The notes: a model not told the origin generated them from the letters alone. A stretch of DNA of 64,000 nt from Burkholderia sp. Nafp2/4-1b (GCF_003635165.1 NZ_ML058597.1:744001-808000), one strand, 5' to 3'. Positions 25,816-39,600 are shown, counted from the first letter of the stretch. Numbers and translations are program-made.

Positions 25816-27060
25816 TCAGAACTTATGCCGCAACCCCAGCGCGACGACGACCTGGTTGCTGTTCGCAGACGGCGTCATCGTCCACACGGTCGCATTGAAC
25901 GCCGGATTGCCGTTGCCGCCGCTCACGCTTTGATAGACGGTTTCGAGATACGCGTCCGTGCGTTTCGAGAACGCGTAATCGGCCTGCGCGACCACGTGAT
26001 TCCATTTCGGACGCGTCTGGCCGGTGCGCGTGTCGAAGCGCCCCATCGTGTACGTGTACGCGGCAGACAGGCTGAACGCCGGCGTGACGAAGAAGCGGCC
26101 GTCGACCGTGAAGTTGTCGAACACGAGCGACTCGCCCTTCAGCGGCGTGATGCCGCCACCCTGCAGCACGCCGCTCACGCCGTCGGTGGCCGAGTGCGAC
26201 CACGCGGCGCCGACCGAGTGCGGGCCGAACGCGTAGCGGCCGGCCATTGCCCAGATCTGCTGGTTGCCACCGGTGATCGTCGCCGAGCCGTCGACCGTGC
26301 TCAGCGCGCCGTCCGGGTTCGGCGCGTTGCGGTCGCGGCTGATCTTCAGGTAGCCGGCGCCGAGCTTCAGCGGCCCGTTCGCATAGCCGAGCCCCGCGCT
26401 CCACACCGCATTGTTCGAGAACGCGCCGGCCGTGTTCGAGAATCCGTAGAGCGCGCCGAACGTCAGGCCGCGGTAGGTCGGGCTCGTGTATTTCACCGCG
26501 TGGTTGATGCGCAGGTTGCGGTTCGAGTCGTCGTTGTCGTACGGGTGCACGGCAAGATTGCCGCCCCAGCCCGGGCCCGACGCGCCGAGCGGCGTCACGA
26601 AGTCGAGGATCAGGTCGTACTGGCGGCCGAACGTGAGCGTGCCCGCCGTGCGCGAGCTTACGCCGACCCACGCCTGACGGCCGAACAGGTCGACGCCTTT
26701 CTGCGACAGGTTGCCGGTCGTGCCCGAGAAGCCGTTTTCGAGCGTGAAGACCGCCGCCATCCCGCCGCCGAGATCCTCGCGGCCGCGCAACCCCCAACGC
26801 GACGCGTTCAACGCGCCGCTCGTCAGCGCGACACTGCCGCTGCCCGGCGAATTGGCGCCGTGCGTGCGCTGGTTGGTCGCGTAGGTGATCGACGTGTCGA
26901 TCAGGCCGTACAGCGTCACGCTGCTTTGCGCCTGCGCGGCACATGGGAGGAAGCCGGCCACGCAGGCGGCGATCACGGCGCCCGGAAGCGCGACGCGTCG
27001 GCGGCCGCGACGGATGGCACGCGGCACGCCGGCACGTTGGCTGTTTTGACAGGAATGCAT
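25816..27060 (-). CDS. Gram-negative OmpC-type trimeric porin
   Basis: The 414-residue precursor has an unusually long, Arg-rich N-terminus before the hydrophobic core (VALPGAVIAACVAGFLPCAAQA-QSSVTLYG). The mature part starts QSSVTLYGLIDTSITYATN, the classic start of Burkholderia-type porins, and continues with SRWGLRGREDLGGGMAAVFTLENGF, the GRQAWVGVSS strand and PGWGGN loop 3. It ends in VVVALGLRHKF with the terminal Phe needed for Bam-dependent insertion. It forms a diffusion channel for small hydrophilic solutes. ATG 27060 was chosen; its ribosome site is weak, and a start nearer the hydrophobic core cannot be excluded. Confidence 0.9.
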   Translation of the reverse strand: MHSCQNSQRAGVPRAIRRGRRRVALPGAVIAACVAGFLPCAAQAQSSVTLYGLIDTSITYATNQRTHGANSPGSGSVALTSGALNASRWGLRGREDLGGGMAAVFTLENGFSGTTGNLSQKGVDLFGRQAWVGVSSRTAGTLTFGRQYDLILDFVTPLGASGPGWGGNLAVHPYDNDDSNRNLRINHAVKYTSPTYRGLTFGALYGFSNTAGAFSNNAVWSAGLGYANGPLKLGAGYLKISRDRNAPNPDGALSTVDGSATITGGNQQIWAMAGRYAFGPHSVGAAWSHSATDGVSGVLQGGGITPLKGESLVFDNFTVDGRFFVTPAFSLSAAYTYTMGRFDTRTGQTRPKWNHVVAQADYAFSKRTDAYLETVYQSVSGGNGNPAFNATVWTMTPSANSNQVVVALGLRHKF

Positions 27061-27162
27061 AGGAGTTTTTATCGTTGGTCTCCGGCGCGAGCGCCGATGG
27101 GTCGCGCCGGCGCGCGGGCCGGCGGATCGAGCGGCCATTATTGGAGATCGCGCGACCGTCGA

Positions 27163-27336
27163 TTAAGGCGCTGCACAGGAAAGGTCCTCTGCGAAATCGC
27201 GTGGAATCAGGTGGGCGAGTTCAGCACCGGTCTCGGCCACCTTCCGCAGGAACGAGTCGGCCGGGCCAGGGCGTTTAAGCGTGAGCGTCGGCACGCTCAG
27301 GAGCAGACCGCCGATGTCGTCAGGGCGGTAACGCAT
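27163..27336 (-). pseudogene. Orphan C-terminal protein fragment
   Basis: A frame of about 57 residues (MRYRPDDIGGLLLSVPTLTLKRPGP...IPRDFAEDLSCAAP, shown in part) has strong Burkholderia codon bias and a natural-looking C-terminus, but no ribosome site, and upstream sequence in the same frame quickly loses coding character. It looks like the surviving 3' end of a lost gene. A genuine tiny protein is possible. Family not recognised. It lies in the 550-base gap between the porin and the giant gene. Confidence 0.3.
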
Positions 27337-27610
27337 CGCGAAGCGATCGTATGTGGGCCGATGATCGACAACCGGTATTTGTGACCCGACGCATACCAAT
27401 CCGCAATATTTTCCGGCCGAAGCACAGGAGCCGAATCGCCGCGTCGGACGCACGGCCTTCGTAGCGTGCATCTTCCCGCACCGCCGCAACCGGCCCGGTG
27501 ACTACGTAACACGCGAATTTTTCATGCTTGCCCGTTCGGCACAATGGATCATTGCGCGTGGCCCGCCTGCCGCTGTGCCGGCACGTCACGCATGCCGCGG
27601 GAGAACCGAC

Positions 27611-30600
27611 ATGGTGTTGATGGCTGTGGGCGGCGGCGGAGCGGTGAGCGTGCCGCAGCCGCAAAGTGACAACGATCCGGCGCCGAAGAACGGATCCGGC
27701 AGCGCGCCGCCGGCCCAGACGCCGGAACAGCAGGCGCTCGCGGCCGCGCAGGCGGAGACGCAGCGCCTGCTCCAGCTCGCGCAGGCCGAAATGGCAACGC
27801 TCAAGCGCCTGCACGACCAGGGCGCGTCGCAGGCCGATCTCGACAATCAGGTGAAGAAGGCCGAAGCCGCATGGGGCTCGGTGCAGGCGGCCGTCGAGAA
27901 CCAGATGCGTTTCGCGGCCGACAGCGGCGGCGACGCGAAAACGGCAATCGCGGGCGTGGCCTCGGATCTGCGCAACGCGTCACCGAACGACCCCGTGCTC
28001 GGCTCGGTCCTCGACGATGCGCAAAAGGCCGTGTCGGCCGAATCGGCGCCCGAGCGGGCGACCAGCGAGAAGGCGTTCCAGTTCGCGATGGCGATGCAGA
28101 AGGACCAGGCCGCGAACGCCGACGTGCAGCAGTACAACGCGTTGCCAGGCGGCATCCGGCGCGCCGATCCCGAAGCGGGCGCACAAGTGCGCCAGGCGGC
28201 CGCCACCGCAGACACGAACGCGAACAACGCGTACACGGCGCTCACCACCGCGCTGCGTCACGAATACAGCACGTCGGCCGCGACGCTGCGCCTGAACGAT
28301 GCGAAGGCCGATTACGCGGCGTGGCAGAAGGAGCCGGGTGGCGCGCGCCGCGCGGACGAGGCCGACATCACGCAGGCACTGTCGCAGGCGCAGAGCCAGT
28401 ACGACAAGGTCGTGACGGGCGGCGACGACACCGCGCTGACCTATGTGACGGCCGACGAGCAGAAGCAGGTCGTCGCGTCGGTGAAGCAGAATCACGACGG
28501 CATGTGGTACACGGACCTCGTCGACGCGCTGGGCGAGGAAAGCCAGCTCAAGCGCACGATCGCGACGATCAATCCCGACGATCCGTCGCTGTCGCCGCAG
28601 ATGAAGCAGCTCGCGAAGTCCGATCCCGTCACGTTCGCGCTGCTGCAGGACACGGGTGTGACCGTCGATCCGAACGACCCGAAGCTGTCGACGCAGGAGA
28701 AGGCGCTCGCGCAGCAGAATCCGCTTGCCGAAGCGTTCGTGAAGATGACGGGCATCAAGGTCGGCACGGACGATCTGAGCGATGCGGACGCGAAGGCGTT
28801 GAACGCGAAGATCGACCAGGCGGGCGGCGTGTTCGCGTATGCGATGGCGCAGGCTCAGGCGCAGAAGAACAACCCCGGGTATCAGCAGATCCAGACGCTG
28901 CTCGCGGCGGCACCCGAGGTGCGGCTGCAGTACACGAAGCAGCAGGTCGCGCAGCTGATGCAGGGCCCCGGCAGCGATCCGGGCGCGGCGCTGCAGGTGC
29001 TGAAGACCAACATGGACGCGTCGTTCTCGCTGGACGAACGCCAGGCGCTGTGGACGCAGGCCGGCCAGCCGCATTTCGATGCGAAGTTCATCCATTCGCA
29101 GATCGATCCGCTGATGCAGAAGCCCGATTCGCAGGCGACGGATCAGGCCAGCATGCAGGCGCGTAGCGACGGCCGGATGAATGCCGACAAGGCCGGCAAA
29201 TGGATGCAGGAGATCCTCGCGAATGCGCCGCCCGAATTCGCGGGTGTCGTGCTCGACACCGTCGAGAAGGACTTCGGCAACAAGTGGACGCAGTCGAACA
29301 CGGGCACGCCGCAGCCGTACGGCGACGGCATCGAGCTCTACAAGGGCCTCAGCACGGCGGTCGGCCTCGCCGACCAGCAGCCGACCGCGAGCGGCGTGCC
29401 CGTGCATCGCGAGGACGACGTCGCGAACTGGCTGCTCGACGACAAAGGCAACGCGAAGACGCTCATCTACACGCTGCGCGGCAGCGACGCCGGCTATGGA
29501 TTCGACAGCGTGCGCCAGGCGCTGTCGTCGGGTGTCGATCCGACGTTGTCGAAGGCGCTGTTGTCGAAGATGCAGAACGACGACCGGTTCCGCGCGGGCT
29601 TCGCGAACGACTTCCAGCTGCGCTACGACCAGGGCACCAAGAGTGCGCAGAACAAGCAGAACAAGGACGCCGCCAGCGCCAGCTACAAGCTCTTCCAGAC
29701 CAATCCGGACAAGCAGCTGAAGGCGTATTTCGACGACTTCCAGAAGAACCTCGGCGACAAGTCCTACACGTTCACGACTGATTCCAACCAGCTCAAGAAC
29801 TTCGTCGGCGCGGGGCTCGGCATCCAGCCGGACGACCCCGCCGCGGTGCCGACCGACCGGAACGACGTGCCGTCGATGGCAATGCTCGAGCAGTTGATCG
29901 TGAGCAACGGCAACGGTACGGGAGTGAACAGCCGCTCGCTGTACGCGCAGAATTCGGCCGCGACGCAGATGATCCAGGCCGTCGTCGACCAGATCCGCAA
30001 GGTCGGCGGCGATCATGCGGTGGTGTCGCTGGTGCCGATCTACTACGTGTCGAAGCAATCGGGCATCGCGCCGAGCGCGTTGTTCAAGGTGCAGGTCGAG
30101 GGCCATCCTGACCAGTACAAGCTGATCGACGATCGCGGCTGGCAGTACGACAGCGTCGACAACTACCAGCACAATAACGCGCTGTCCGACGACGGCAAGC
30201 TGTACGTGCCGAAGAGCCTGACGAGCGCCGCGGCGTCCGGCGACCTGTCGCAATACCAGCCGATCGACGCGCACAAGACGGAGTGGTACCAGCACGTCGA
30301 ACACGTTCTCGAGATCGGCACTGGCATTCTCGCCGCGGCCGGCGGTGTCGTGCTGGTCGCGAGCGGTATCGGCGCACCGGTCGGCGGCGCGTTGCTCGGC
30401 GCCGCGTGGATGACGGTCGGCGTGGGCATGGCCGTCGGCACGACGGCCGCGATCGGCGACCTGAAGAACCTGAGCGACCACGGGCAGTCGATCGGCTTCG
30501 GCAACGCGCAGGCGCGCGGCGACTGGATCAGCCTGATCGGCAGCGGCGCGGGTTTCGCGGGCGGCGGCCTCGGCGTGGCGGCGAAGTCGCTTGCGGAAGC

Positions 30601-33600
30601 GTCGTCGCTGCTGCGCACGACGGGGCAGGTCTCGGACCTGCTGACGGTGGCAGCGCGCGGCGACGGCGCCGCGGCCGACATCGCCGGTCTCGGCCGCTTC
30701 ACGCAGGAAGCCGACGCATTCCAGTCGGTTGCGCAGACGACGGGCCGCGCGGCGGGCGTGTTCAACGTCACGGGCGGCGTGATCGGCGGCTACCAGATGG
30801 CCGACCAGGGCGTGTCGCTGGTCAAGAACTGGGATGCGATGTCCGATTCCGACCGCGCGCAGCAGCTGCTGAACCTCGGCATCGGCGTCGCGCAGATGGG
30901 GCTCGGTTCGCACACGCTGATGGAGCGGCCGATCCGCGCGATCACGAAGACGCCCGCACCGTCGACGATGCCGAGGCCGGTCGCGATCAACGTGGTGGAA
31001 ACGCTGTACGGCAGCGGACTGGCGAACCAACGGCTCGCGGTCGGCGAGATCGGCAATCCGTGGCAGCACGCGGAGGAGCAGGCCAACAGTTTCGGCGAGC
31101 CGGCGGACGATGGCGGCGCGGTCGCGCCGGCCGACAGGGGGCTGCGTGCACGCGTCGCCGCATGGCTGCGGGCGCACCGCATGCAGGGCACGCCAGATGG
31201 CGATGCGATTGCGCTACGGCTCGCGCCCGACGGCGAACCGGTCGATGGCAACGCGACGCCGGCCATTGCCGACGCGCTGGCAGGCGACGCTGCATCGCCG
31301 GCCGAAACCGGTGTGCCGGGCAATGGCGCGCACCCTGCGTCGTGGGAGATCCCCGCGCGTATCGCGGCCGATCCGGCCATGCTGAGCGAGGTGGTCGGGC
31401 GAATCATCGAAAGCGGCAACCGGCTCGAGGATGTCGAGTACTACATTTACGCGCTGGAGGACGCCGAAGGCAACGTGCGCAATCCGGAGGAAGACGGGCT
31501 GCCCGCGACGGAGAAGGGCAACCTGCTCGACGACATGAACGCGGCGAAGGCGGACGAGCGGCGCGCGAACGCGGTCGACGAAGCGCCTGCGCACGCGGCG
31601 GCCGTGCCGGACGAGGACGGCACCATCAGCGTGACGCGCTACGCGACGTACCACGACGCGCTGATGGTCGGCGCCGACGGCGTCGCGGGCGGCCGCTACC
31701 GGATCGCGCTGGTCGACCAGGGCGCGCTCGCCGCGGACGGCACGGTGCCGCCCGAAGCGGTCGTCGGCCACGTCGGGCTGACCGACGCGGGCGATGCGTT
31801 CATGCTGTCGATGAACGATGCATACGACCGCACGCTGCGCGTGGTATACCCGCGCGGCTTCGATCCGCAGAAGCCGCTGATCCGCAGCGAGGACGGCCGG
31901 CGCGTCGACGTGATCAACGCGCCGTTCGGCATGAGCGAAACGCAGTGGGCCGCGTATCCGCGCCGCGAGGCCGATCTCGCGATCTATTCGGACAACCCGA
32001 TCCAGCCGGAGAACCAGCTGCCGCCGGGCGAGCGCCCGTTGATGCCGGTGCCGCCCGGTTATTTCGCGGTGTATGCGCATGCGTGGGCCGACGCCTTCGC
32101 GAGCGCGACCGGCAAGGCGATGAGCGCGGACGACATGGCCGAGATGATTCGCCAGAGCGGCTGGGACGGCAAATCGCCGGTGATTCTCTATGCGTGCGGC
32201 GCCGGCACGCGCGTGAGCCCGCTCGCGCAATTGCTCGCGAACGTGCTGGGCGTGGATGTGTACGGCGCAAGCGGCTTCGTCGCGTGGCGGTCGCCGCGCT
32301 ATCGCACCGGCGGCCAGCCCGATTCCGGCTATACGAGCGGCATCCTGATCGAACCCGGCGCGCCCGACCAGGCCGGCGTGCCGGACCATTCGGTCACCAG
32401 CGGGCCGCGCACCTACCGGTTCTCGCCGGCGCTGGCGGTCATCGACCAGGGCGCGCATCCGGTCGACTGGAGCAGCGTCGCGCCGCGCCCGGTGTCGAAT
32501 CAGTGGGGCGGCCGTGCGACCTCGGGCGACGCGCGCGTGCCGATCGGCGTGTACGTGTGGCGCATGCTGACGAGACGCGGGTCGATCATCAATCCGCGCA
32601 GCGACCGTCCGGCCAGCGCGCTCGAGATGACGCATGCGCTGGAAGAGCTCGCGTGGAAGGGCTATACGCCGGGCACGCCGATCGCGCTGGAAGGGCCGCG
32701 CAGCGGCGCCAATCCCGCGCTGCTGCAGGAATTCGCAGACCTGATCCAGGCGCCCGTATTCGGCCGGCTGGGCGACGACGACGCGGCCGGCTGGCACCGC
32801 GCGCTGCCCAATCCGAACCGCCGGCTCGCGCGCTTCGAGATCGAACCCGACGTGAACGGCAAGTTCTCGCCGGGCGGCGCGCAGCCCATCCGGATCAATC
32901 CGCTGGAGCTGCGGCCCGTGCCGGGTTCGAGCGTCGTGAACCTGCTCGGCCACGCGACCGCGCGCCAGTTCCTGAAGGTGTCGGGCTTCGACATTGCCGA
33001 ATCGCATGGCACTCAGCCGCGCGACGTGAGCTTCGACAGCGCAAGCGCCATCACGCAAGGCGGCAAGACGATGTCGCCGCGGCAATTCACGCGCGCGCTG
33101 CTCGACGACCCGGCCTATACGGAAGGCAACGGCGTGCTGCTGACGGGCTGCTATCTCGGTGCCGGCGGCTATTCGTTCGCGCAGGAGCTCGCGTACGAGC
33201 TGCAGGTGCCGGTGATCGCGTCGATCGCATCCAACTCGGTACGCGGTACCGGTGCGCTGGAGCTGTATCCGCTCGACGAAAATATCGGCGTGCCGGCTCA
33301 CGATCCCGAGGTCGGCACGCGGCTCTATCTGCACGTGCCCGAGGCACCGGATGCCAGCGACCCGCCGATGGTGTTCGCGCAGCGCGGCGAACCGTTGGTG
33401 CGTCCGCCCGCGCACGGCGATGCGCCGGTCGAACCGGTGCGCCCGATCGACGCGCAGATCGATCCGGAAGGAGACAGCGGCCGGCGCGGCGCAGGCGCTG
33501 CGCCCGACCATGCCGGGCGGCCGGGCGCGACGCCGGGCGGCCCCACGCATCCGCGGCTGGCGCCCGAACCGGATGCGGGCGAACCGCCGGTCTACGAGCC

Positions 33601-36600
33601 GACTCCGCTCGTCGAGGTCGCGCCGGACCGGATCTACACGGCGGACGAATGGGACGCGCGCGTCGAGCAGGCCGCCGAAGCCGAGGCCGACGACCATCTG
33701 TCGGGCAAGACCGAGAAAATCTATCCGAAGACGAGCCGCGTCTATACGGACCGCAGGGTCGCCGACGGCGGCGTCGTCACGACGACGATTCACGGCCAGT
33801 CGGTGCTGCAGCCCGGGTTCGGCGACGTGACCGGCATCGACGCGACGCAACATCCCGAATTCCTGCGACCGGCCGATACGCTGCTGATGCCGGCCGACGA
33901 TCCGCTGCATCCGGTCGGCGCGCGCGGCCTGATGTCGCCGCCCGGGCACCACGTGGTGTTCGGCCACGGGATCTCGGCCGACGCGATGCTCGGCCCCGAC
34001 GGCCGGCCGCTCACGCCGGACGAAGTTGCCGAGGGCGTCGCGCCGCATCTCGAACCGGGGCAGGACGTCACGCTGTATTCATGCTTCGGCGGATCGAACA
34101 AGCACGATCCGCTGCGCATCGCACCCGGCCAGGTGCGCGCGGCCAGCACCACCTTCGCCGCGGCGCTCGCGCAGCGCCTGTCCGAACTCACCGGGCGACC
34201 CACGACGGTGTGGGCGCCGCCGGACATCCTGCTCGTCGAGCGCGACGGTTCGGCGACCGTGCGCGGCACGCGGCTGACCGGTCAGGTCGACAAGGATCGT
34301 CTGCCGATGCAGAGCTTCCGCGGCGATCCGGCGCGCGTGGGCCGCCCGGCGCTTCCCGCCGGGCATGACACGGAAGCCACGCCGACCACCGCCAGCCACG
34401 CATCGCGCCCGATCGGCGAGCCGCCGCCGCGGCCCACGGTGCCGCGCGTGGCCGATCCGACGTTCGCCGATCCGAACTACGATTTCACGTCGATTCCCGA
34501 CGACACGTTCGAATCCGTCACGCTCGACCATCCGTTCCGCACCGCGCTCGCCGACCGGCAGGGCGTGATCGGCGACGCCGCGCGCGTGACGCAACCGGGC
34601 GGCACGGTGAGCCAGCGCTGGCCGAGCGCTTTCCTGGACGATCGCGAACCGACCCGCGTGATCGACGACGTGATGCAGGCGTTCCATGCGGCGGGGCTGA
34701 CCAACCTGCGCGTCGAGTTCGTGATGCAAGACGGCAGTGTCGTGCTCGGCAGCGGCACCGATTTCGGTGCGCTCGATCCCGAGGCGGGCTGGTTCCGGTT
34801 CAGCGGCACGGTGCCCGACGCACCGGCGGCCGCCGCCACGCACGCGCCGGGCCGCACGGCGGTCGATGCGCGGCTCGCGCTGCCGGAAGGTGCGCCCACG
34901 GTCACGCACGACGAGCTCGGCCAGGCGCTCGATACCGCGCATACCGGGCCGCGCAATCACGCCTACGTGCCGACCGACGCGTTGCCGGACGGCACCGCGT
35001 TCGCGCAACCCGATTTGACGCCGCAGGAACGTGTCGCGGCCGGCGCGAGGGCGAACCTCGCCGCCGTCGACGGCGCGGCACCGACCGACGTCGCGCTGCT
35101 ATCGGCGCTCGGCCACGATCCGGCGCGCGCGCTGCGCATCGCCACGCCCGACGGCGGCGAGCTGTACAAGCCGGCCGGCGTCGACATGTATGTCGTGCGC
35201 ACCCGCGACCCGGCGACCGGCGCCGTGTCGTACCGGCTCGTCGGCATCGATCGGTCGGGCTTGCCGGAAGGCTATGCGGCCGTGCATGCCGGCGGCGCGC
35301 GCGCGGTCGGCGCGAACGACGGCCGCCCGACCTGGCCGACGATCGGCCCGGCGGGGCCGGCGGCCGGCCGCCTCGCGAGTACGGCCGGCGAACCGTCCGG
35401 TGCGTCGACGCCTGCCGCCGTATCCGGTCATGCGAACCCGCCGGCCGTGCCGGCAGGCGCGACGGTGGCCGAAGCAGCCGATCCGCAGGCGGTTGCCGCG
35501 ACGTGGCTCGACAGCCTCGGCCGGCGCACGCTCACGCGCGTCGACGGCCAGCATGCGCCGACGCTCGACGGCCTGGGGCGCAAGCTCGGCCCCAACGCGC
35601 ACGTGCTGATCACCGCGCATACCGATGCGCCGGCCACCGGCGCCGAACACGCGGCGCCGGCGTTCGTCGCGGTGCTCGAGACCGACCAGCATGGCGTGCT
35701 CGGCCCGGTGCGGATGCTGGACGGCTCGCGCGTGCCGAAGGGCCTGCGCAAGGCGCTGGTGAAGACCGGCAGCAGCGGTCGCACGGCACGCCGGCAGTTC
35801 GATTTCTACGTGTCGCCGGTCGCGCACGACGAGCTGATGCAGTTCGGCGGCGCGTCGAAGATCGAGACGCAGGACGGCAAGTCGTCGTGGTCCGTGACCG
35901 CGTCGGGGCATCCGGTCGACACAGCGCTCGCCGCCGACGTCGTGAAACTGCAGGACGCGCCCGGGTTCAAGCGGCCGCGCCAGGCCGTGCGCGCGGTCGA
36001 GGGGGAGCGGCGCTGGATTCATGTGATCGAGGAGGAGACGGGCAAGGTGCTCGGCTACGCGGAGCGCAACACGAACCACGAATGGAAGTACTACGAGAAG
36101 GCGCCGCTCGGCGACACCGAGATTCCCGCGCAGGACCTGCGCACGGTGTTCCGGCGGCGCCGCCGCGGCGGCATTCCGGTGCTGCACTCGCCGCGCCGCG
36201 GCATCCGGTTCGTCGTCAGCGACGTGAAGCCCGAGACCGTCGAGCGGATCGGCGGCTTCCAGCCGGCGAAGGACGCGGACGCGGCGGAGAAGCCGCCGCG
36301 CCGTTCGCTCGGCGATTTCTTCCAGTCGAACGTGCCGCTGCGCCGGCCGCTGGCGCGCGCGGAGCAGGGCGGCGCGACCGGGTCGGCACAGCGGCCGCCG
36401 GTCGATCCGCATCTGTTGCCGTCGGACAAGTTCGCGTACAACGCGGTCGACTTCAGCGGCAACAGCGTGCCGCACCTGCTGACCGCGATCCGCAACGGGG
36501 CGGTCGACGGCAGCCAGCATGTGATCTACGTGTTCAAGACGGACGGCCCGGTGGCCGAGGCGCTCGGCAATCCGGCCGGCGTGATCGCCGCGCGCAATGG

Positions 36601-39600
36601 CGAGATGCGCTGGTTCGACGCGGTCGGGCATGCGAACAACCCGCACCATCAGGGCGTGCCGCTCGACGAAATGCCGATCGGCAACGACCGCTTCGGCACC
36701 GATGTGCATTTCCTGCTCACGCAACTGCGGCCGAGCGAGTTCCTGCGCAGCGCGCGGCCGACGCGGGTCGCGGCGTTGCAAGCGCGCGAGAAGGCGTTGC
36801 GCGCGCAGCTGACGGATGCGGAGGCGCGTGGCCAGCAGTCCGCGCCGTTCCGTGCACTCGCGGCGCGCACGCGGAGCCGCTACAACGAGGTGCTCGACGA
36901 CCTGCATCGCTTGCGGCATGCCAATACCGCCCGCGAGCCGCTGTCGATCGAGCCGTACCAGCCGGGCCTGTCGTCGTCGACCGTCGTCGCGTTCAGCCTG
37001 CGCAACGGTGCGGCGAAGACCGAGCAGTATTTCCCGACGCACGATCAGATCGAGGCCTACAACAAGCAGGCGCAGCGCGCCGGCAAGGTCAAGCTCGTGC
37101 TGAAGGGCGAGCCGCAGGCCGTGATGGTCGACCCCGGCATGTGGCGCACGCTGCTCAACTACCTGTATGTCGCGCGCGACGTGTCGACGTCGGCGTCGCG
37201 CTTCCTGCCGGTGCCCGGCAAGCTGCGCGCGCACACGCGGAAGTTCGGCGCGGCGACCGTCGCGGACCACCGGATCCAGCAGATCTTCACGCGCTCGGAC
37301 CCTGCGTTGCAGGATCGCATGGTGCCGATGGCGCGTTCGCTGTCGCTGAGCGACGATCCGGCGCTGATGCGCAAGATGGTCGAGCAATACGGCGGCGTGA
37401 CGCCCGTCGTCACGCTCGTGGTCGATCCGAATCTGCTCGCGGCCGTGCTCGGCAAGGCGCACGATCCGGACTTCCTGCGTGCGGTGAAAGCGCTCGGCGA
37501 CCAGAAGAACGCCGTGTTCGACGGCGAGAACGGGATCATCCATCCGGCACCCGGCACCGACGGGACGGCGCTCGCGCTCGATCATCTCGCACACCTGCAT
37601 GCGTGGCTCGACGAGGCGGCGCGCACCGGCTTCGCGATCCGGCTCGAAACGGCGCCGTCGCGTGCGCTCGTGTCCGGCACCGACTACCGGTACCAGTCGG
37701 GCACCAACGACGCGTACCACGACTACGTGCGGGTCATGACGGCGCTCGAGAAATGGTCGAACGCGAATCCCGGCAAGACCGCGCCGAACGTGATGGTCAC
37801 GTTCCACGGCTGGGATGCGGTGCCCGAGTCGGTGCCGGGCGCGGGGCACGAGAAGCTGCTGCGCGCGGTGCTCGAGCGCGACGGGCTCGAATGGGTGCAC
37901 GTGGGGCTGTCGCTCGGCACGCACGGCGCCGACTTCATCGGCAACCAGGACCTGACCGGCGCGCTCGCGAAACTGATCGTCGAGCACCGCGAGAATCCCG
38001 CGATCATCAACCGCCTGCACGGTGCCGATGCGCTCACGCGCGTGTTCGAGCGCGTCGACCGGCAGACGCTCGCGAACCAGCATCAGCTGCTGTTCGCGGA
38101 AGTCGAGCGGATCGGCGCCGCGCACGGGATGACGCCCGCCGAGATCGCCGCGCTGCGCCAGAAGCTCTATGAAGGCAACACGACCGTGTGGCTGAACCAG
38201 GCGCGCAAGGCCACCATCGAGCATGCGACGGAACACTGGAAGGGCGACGATCACGAACCGCGCGGCAAGACGGAGAAGGGCGCGCGCACGTTCGCCGCGC
38301 GCTGGCTCGACCAGTACGGCGACGGCGTGCCCGATCGCGTGACCACACGCGCGCAGCCGTTGGCCACGAATCCGCTCGAGCACTGGAGCGCGGTCGTGCG
38401 CGATCCCGCGCTGCTCAACGACGGCACCAAGCCGATCGGCACGAGCCGCCGCGAGACCGCGCAGGTCGCCAACGTCGAGATTCCCGATGCGAAGCGCGCG
38501 CAGGCGGAACTGCATGCGCTGCGCGTGCACGACGAGCCGATCGGCCCGCACCGGCCGCCGCCGTCCGGAAAGCGGATCGCCGGCGAAATGGGCGGAGCCG
38601 CGGCGACCGGCGCGGGCGCCGGGGGCGTGGTCGTTGCGACCGGCAATGAGTTCGTCGGCACGGCGACGAATGGGCTGTACGCCGGCCTGCGGGTCGGCCG
38701 CGTGTTCCAGGCGCTGCATCACGGCGCGGTCGCCAGCCTGAAGAACGGCGATCCGCGCGTGTTCGATCGCGTCGTCGACCGGCTCGTGATCGGGCTGCAG
38801 AAGCAACTCAAGGCGAACGGGTTCGACGTCGACGGGCGCGGCACGCAACTCGAGCAGATCGCGCACGAAGGCAAGGCCGCCGCCGCGCAATTGCGCGCGC
38901 TGAACAAAGACGGCACGTTGACGTTCGACGAGACCGTCACGCATACGAAGGCGATCGCGGACGACATGCTCGGGCAGATGCAGGGCGTGGTCGGCGGCAC
39001 GTCGCTGAAGCTGCTGCACCACGGCAGCCCGCGGCACGCGGTCGGCCGTCTCGGGCGCTTGTTCGCGCTGGGCGGCTACGGCGGGTCCATCACGATCAAC
39101 GGCTTCAAGTACCTGCATGGCAACTCGCTGGCCGGCGGGCAGGCCGTGGGCGGGATCATCAGCGCCGTGTCCACCGCCATCGTCTACAAGGGCGGCGCGC
39201 GCGGCGTGAATGCGGAGAATCGCAGCCAGCTCGCGCGGATCGCGAGCGCGACCGGCGACTACGTGACGTCGGCCGTGGGCATGGCCACCGGCATTCACGG
39301 CGCGATGGCCGCGCATACGTTCGGCGAAGGAATGACCGGCGTGCTGGGTGCGATGTCCGGCGCGCTGCTGGGTGCGGGGCGCCTGCATTCGCAGTTCCCG
39401 AACGCCACGCCGTGGATGGCGCGCCTTCCGACCGGCATCGCGCTGCTGCCGGTGGCGATCTTCGGGGTCATGCAGGGGTACGGGTTGATCACGGCGTTCA
39501 GCGGGTCGGACGATAAAAGCAAGAAGCCAGGCTCTGGTTCGTCGCCGACGCCAACGCCAACGCCATCGCCATCGGGTTCGAGCAGCGCGACGCCGACGCC

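Noticed and set aside
25726-27384. 552-residue plus-strand open frame opposite the porin gene
   Set aside because: The minus strand encodes a complete OmpC-type porin ending in Phe.
27980-31177. Long open frame (1,065 residues) opposite the giant gene, and another of 1,523 residues at 35099-39670
   Set aside because: Arg/His/Gln/Ala-rich translations with no motif, caused by the high G/C third positions of the real plus-strand frame, which has DUF4781-like and LysM features.
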